Positions 5,599 to 7,976 of a stretch of DNA of 7,976 bases are shown piece after piece (position 1 is the first letter of the stretch; every line of letters starts with the position of its first letter). The position numbers and the translations under genes are program-made. The stretch spans positions 1-7,976 of the forward strand of contig SIAG01000183.1 in NCBI GenBank assembly GCA_009691925.1, written 5' to 3'. Source of the stretch: Planctomycetaceae bacterium. GTDB lineage: Bacteria; Planctomycetota; Planctomycetia; Pirellulales; UBA1268. Under the pieces are notes generated by a model, which did no database searches, had not been told where the DNA came from, and saw only the letters and a list, made by a program, of their open reading frames with translations.

Positions 5599-7554
5599 AT
5601 GCCAATGCCAGGTGACGAACGTCGATTCGACACCGCCGCGCCGCAGCCGCCGACCGGCCCGATGACGGGCCGGTCGATGGAGCCGCTCGCGCCCCGCTCC
5701 GGCCCGGTTTCCTGGCCCGATGGGGATGACATCAAGGAGCGAGTCCGCGACGCCACCGACATCGCCGATCTTGTCTCCTCCTACATCACGCTCCGCCGGC
5801 AGGGGAAGAATCTCGTCGGCCTCTGCCCCTGGCACGACGACTCGAAGCCGAGCTTTAACGTCAATCCGGAGCGGCAAACCTTTCGCTGCTGGGTGTGCGA
5901 CATCGGCGGTGACGTGTACAGCTTTTTGATGCGGATGGAGAAGATCGAATTCCGCGAAGCCCTCGAGCAACTCGCCGAGCGGGCCGGCATCGATCTCCCC
6001 CGTGGACGGGGCGGAGTGCCGGTCGACGAGCGGAAATCGCTTAACAAAGTTCTCACTTGGGCCTGCGACCGATTTTCCGACCACCTCCGCCGCTCCGCCG
6101 ACGCCGAACCGGCCCGGGCGTACCTTCGCGACCGCGGCCTGAGCCTCGAGACGATCGAGCGTTTCCATCTCGGCTCCGCCCCGGCGGCCTGGGACTGGCT
6201 CCTGCGGCAGGCGCCGGCGGCGGGATTTTCCGCCGAACTGCTCGCCCGCGCTGGCTTGGCCGTCGAGCGGCAGGAGCGCGGCGGGCACTACGACCGTTTC
6301 CGCGACCGGGTGATGTTCCCGATCCGCGACCCGCAGGGACGCTGCGTCGCCTTCGGTGGCCGCGTCCTCCCCGGATCGACCGAGGGGGCGAAATACATCA
6401 ACTCCCCCGAGACGCCGGTATTCTCGAAGAGCTCGCTCCTCTACGGCCTCGACAGCTCGCGCGACGCAATGGCCCGGACAGGCCGGGCGGTCGTCGTCGA
6501 GGGCTACACCGATTGCCTTGCGGCCCGGCAGGTCGGTTGCGATGACGTCGTCGCCGTCCTCGGCACGGCGCTCGGCGAGCGGCATGCCAAGCTCCTGCGG
6601 CGCTACGCCGATCGTCTCGTTCTCGTCCTCGACGGCGACGAGGCGGGACGGCGGCGGGCCGACGAGGTGCTCGACGTCCTCCTCGCCGAGCCGATCGACA
6701 TCCGCATCGCCCGCATGCCTGACGGTGTCGATCCCTGCGAGTTTGCCCTCGAGCAGGGTCGCGAGGCGTTCGAGGCCCTCGTCGAGTCGGCGGTCGATGC
6801 CCTCGACTACCGGCTCGAGGAGGCGGCGGCGAAGGTGGCCGGGCGGGGCGACGATGCCGCCCTGGCCGCGGTGGAGAGCGTGCTCGTTGCCCTGTCGCGC
6901 GTCTCCGATCGCTCCACGCTCGCCCCGTCGCAGCGGCGCTTGCGCGAGGATCAGGTCCTCGGTCGGCTCGCGCGCCGCTTCGGGCTGTCGCGGGAGGCAC
7001 TCCTCGGCCGGCTCTCCGCCCTCCGGAAAGACTTCTCCGCCCGGATGCCGACGACTGCGGAGACCGACGGTGAGCCCCGCGTCGAGCGCTTCCTCCCCGT
7101 CACCCAAACCCGTCTTCCCGCCTGGGATCGGGAGGTCCTCGAGGTCCTCGTCGGCGTGCCCGAGGCGATGGGGCTGGTGATCCGCGAGATTCCCGCCGAC
7201 GATCTCGAACACCGCGGCAGCCGCACCGTCCTCGAGACGGCGCGGCGGATGCATGCCGAGGGGCGCGAGGTCAGCCTCGGTGCCCTGCTCCTGGAATTGA
7301 CCGATCCGGCCCTGCACAGTCTGCTGGTGGCCGTCGACTCGGGCATCCACTCGAGCACCGCGGCCACCGCCGCCGACCGCCTCTCCCATCTCGAGGAAGC
7401 GCTGCGCCAGAGGCGCGCGGATCGGGATGTGGCCGCGGGGGTCCGCACGTTGAAATCCTCGACCCTCGATGCCGAGGCCGAGGCGTTCGTTCTCGAGCAA
7501 CTCGTCGCCACGCGGCGGGAAGCCCAGGGCATGACCGATCCCAAGGATGGGTGA
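5599..7554 (+). CDS. dnaG: DNA primase DnaG
   Basis: Synthesises RNA primers at the replication fork with DnaB helicase. In order: a zinc-binding domain opening with DDIKERVRDATDIADLVSSY (from 43) and carrying C76, H79, C97 and C100 (CPWH...CWVC); a primase core with RVMFPIRDPQGRCVAFGGRVL and KYINSPETPVFSKS; a Toprim domain with catalytic E301 (VVEGYTD) and the metal-binding DGDEAG (D345, D347); then a divergent C-terminal region ending in a helical stretch expected to contact DnaB. About 651 residues, longer than the ~580 of E. coli, partly from ~42 residues before the conserved start. That makes the start uncertain: ATG 5599 is chosen because AGGGG (5589-5593) precedes it by 5 bases, but 5551, 5605, 5662 and 5677 are possible. 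A strong promoter candidate lies 136 bases upstream, and rpoD begins 102 bases after the stop, the classical macromolecular-synthesis pairing. A long open frame on the opposite strand is a G+C artefact. Confidence 0.95.
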   Translation: MPMPGDERRFDTAAPQPPTGPMTGRSMEPLAPRSGPVSWPDGDDIKERVRDATDIADLVSSYITLRRQGKNLVGLCPWHDDSKPSFNVNPERQTFRCWVCDIGGDVYSFLMRMEKIEFREALEQLAERAGIDLPRGRGGVPVDERKSLNKVLTWACDRFSDHLRRSADAEPARAYLRDRGLSLETIERFHLGSAPAAWDWLLRQAPAAGFSAELLARAGLAVERQERGGHYDRFRDRVMFPIRDPQGRCVAFGGRVLPGSTEGAKYINSPETPVFSKSSLLYGLDSSRDAMARTGRAVVVEGYTDCLAARQVGCDDVVAVLGTALGERHAKLLRRYADRLVLVLDGDEAGRRRADEVLDVLLAEPIDIRIARMPDGVDPCEFALEQGREAFEALVESAVDALDYRLEEAAAKVAGRGDDAALAAVESVLVALSRVSDRSTLAPSQRRLREDQVLGRLARRFGLSREALLGRLSALRKDFSARMPTTAETDGEPRVERFLPVTQTRLPAWDREVLEVLVGVPEAMGLVIREIPADDLEHRGSRTVLETARRMHAEGREVSLGALLLELTDPALHSLLVAVDSGIHSSTAATAADRLSHLEEALRQRRADRDVAAGVRTLKSSTLDAEAEAFVLEQLVATRREAQGMTDPKDG

Positions 7555-7656
7555 AGGTGCCCGTCTCGTTGACTGCGATCGGCGAATCTCGGCTCCGGCC
7601 GGGAAGCGCCGGGGGGCGGTACGCGAGTGACGGTAGAATGGTGAAGGAGACCACCA

Positions 7657-7976
7657 ATGAAGAAGCAGGCTGCACGGATGGCGATGTCGCACGACCCCAC
7701 CTCCCGGATCCCGTCCCCCCGGACGAACGCCCTGGACGATTCTTCCCCCCAGCCGAATCCGTCGAGTGCGGCCGGCGGTGACCACGTCGAAGCGGCTGCC
7801 GGGGATGGCCTCGACATCCTTCTCTTCGAGGCCGCAGGGAAACCCGTTCCTGCCCATGACCACGAGCTGGCCGCGCTCATCGCCACCGGCCGTGCCCAGG
7901 GTTACCTGACGTTCGACCAGGTCAATTCCTTCCTCCCCGACGAGGCGGTTGACCCCGAGAAGATCGACGCGCTGCT
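7657..7976 (+). CDS. rpoD: RNA polymerase primary sigma factor RpoD, N-terminus
   Basis: The main sigma factor directs RNA polymerase to housekeeping promoters. Only 106 codons are visible before the window ends. Residues about 69-94 (HELAALIATGRAQGYLTF followed by DQVNSFLP) match sigma70 region 1.1, whose E. coli form contains GKEQGYLTYAEVNDHLP. The preceding ~65 residues are Ser/Pro/Asn/Ala-rich and probably disordered, longer than the few residues ahead of this motif in E. coli. Start: ATG 7657 has a strong Shine-Dalgarno, AAGGAG (7644-7649), 7 bases away; the internal ATGs at 7678 and 7684 lack one. It follows dnaG by 102 bases and is probably co-transcribed. TAGAAT (7634-7639) resembles a -10 box but has no -35 partner, so an internal promoter is only a possibility. 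Identification rests on region 1.1 plus position after dnaG; the diagnostic regions 2 and 4 lie outside the window. Confidence 0.88.
   Translation, partial: MKKQAARMAMSHDPTSRIPSPRTNALDDSSPQPNPSSAAGGDHVEAAAGDGLDILLFEAAGKPVPAHDHELAALIATGRAQGYLTFDQVNSFLPDEAVDPEKIDAL

Noticed and set aside
7132..7149. Perfect 9-bp tandem duplication GAGGTCCTC within dnaG
   Set aside because: It simply encodes EVLEVL in frame with preferred codons and needs no special explanation.
7569..7639. TTGACT (7569-7574) and TAGAAT (7634-7639) as an internal rpoD promoter
   Set aside because: Both boxes look good but are 59 bases apart, and neither has a partner at 16-18 bases.
5380..7863. 827-codon open frame on the minus strand opposite dnaG
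   Set aside because: It mirrors dnaG in a very G+C-rich region where stop codons are rare; its translation is Arg/Gly-rich with no family motif, whereas dnaG has all expected motifs.
1..7976. CRISPR arrays, tRNA or rRNA genes, transposases, toxin-antitoxin pairs
   Set aside because: I looked for regularly spaced repeats, cloverleaf-like segments and transposase or integrase motifs, and found none that hold up.

Overview
This is a very G+C-rich bacterial window whose core is housekeeping: natural-transformation/recombination helicase ComM, a PAP2 membrane phosphatase, a stand-alone response-regulator receiver, DNA primase (DnaG) and the start of the primary sigma factor (RpoD). A secreted S46-family peptidase and a predicted ATPase lie on the opposite strand at the left. 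The S46 peptidase, the DnaG zinc-finger style (CPWH...CWVCDIGGD), long low-complexity N-terminal tails and mixed use of Shine-Dalgarno sites fit a Planctomycetota (Pirellulales-like) genome. That assignment is inferred from protein style, not from a marker-gene search.

Layout. 1-670 (minus): N-terminal part of an S46 dipeptidyl-peptidase with signal peptide, running off the left edge. 671-1001: non-coding, holding one copy of a ~34-nt repeat and an imperfect stem-loop. 1002-1919 (minus): an AAA/RecF-like ATPase with a good Walker A but no visible Walker B, probably C-terminally truncated and visibly less G+C-rich than its neighbours. 1920-2182: divergent intergenic region with the second repeat copy in the same orientation, two overlapping perfect palindromes over a candidate -10, and a G+C-rich imperfect tandem repeat just before the comM ribosome binding site. 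2183-3721 (plus): comM. 3807-4679: PAP2 phosphatase. 4748-5233: receiver-only protein. 5234-5598: long leader with a good sigma70-type promoter candidate. 5599-7554: dnaG. 7657-7976: rpoD N-terminus, running off the right edge.

How they work together. comM, the phosphatase and the receiver gene are co-directional with gaps of 85 and 68 bases and could be co-transcribed, though no shared function is evident. dnaG-rpoD is the conserved core of the macromolecular synthesis operon, linking replication priming to the main sigma factor; here it seems to have its own promoter about 135 bases before dnaG. The only accessory-looking part is the ATPase between direct repeats. I see no CRISPR array, tRNA, rRNA, transposase or convincing new multi-gene system.
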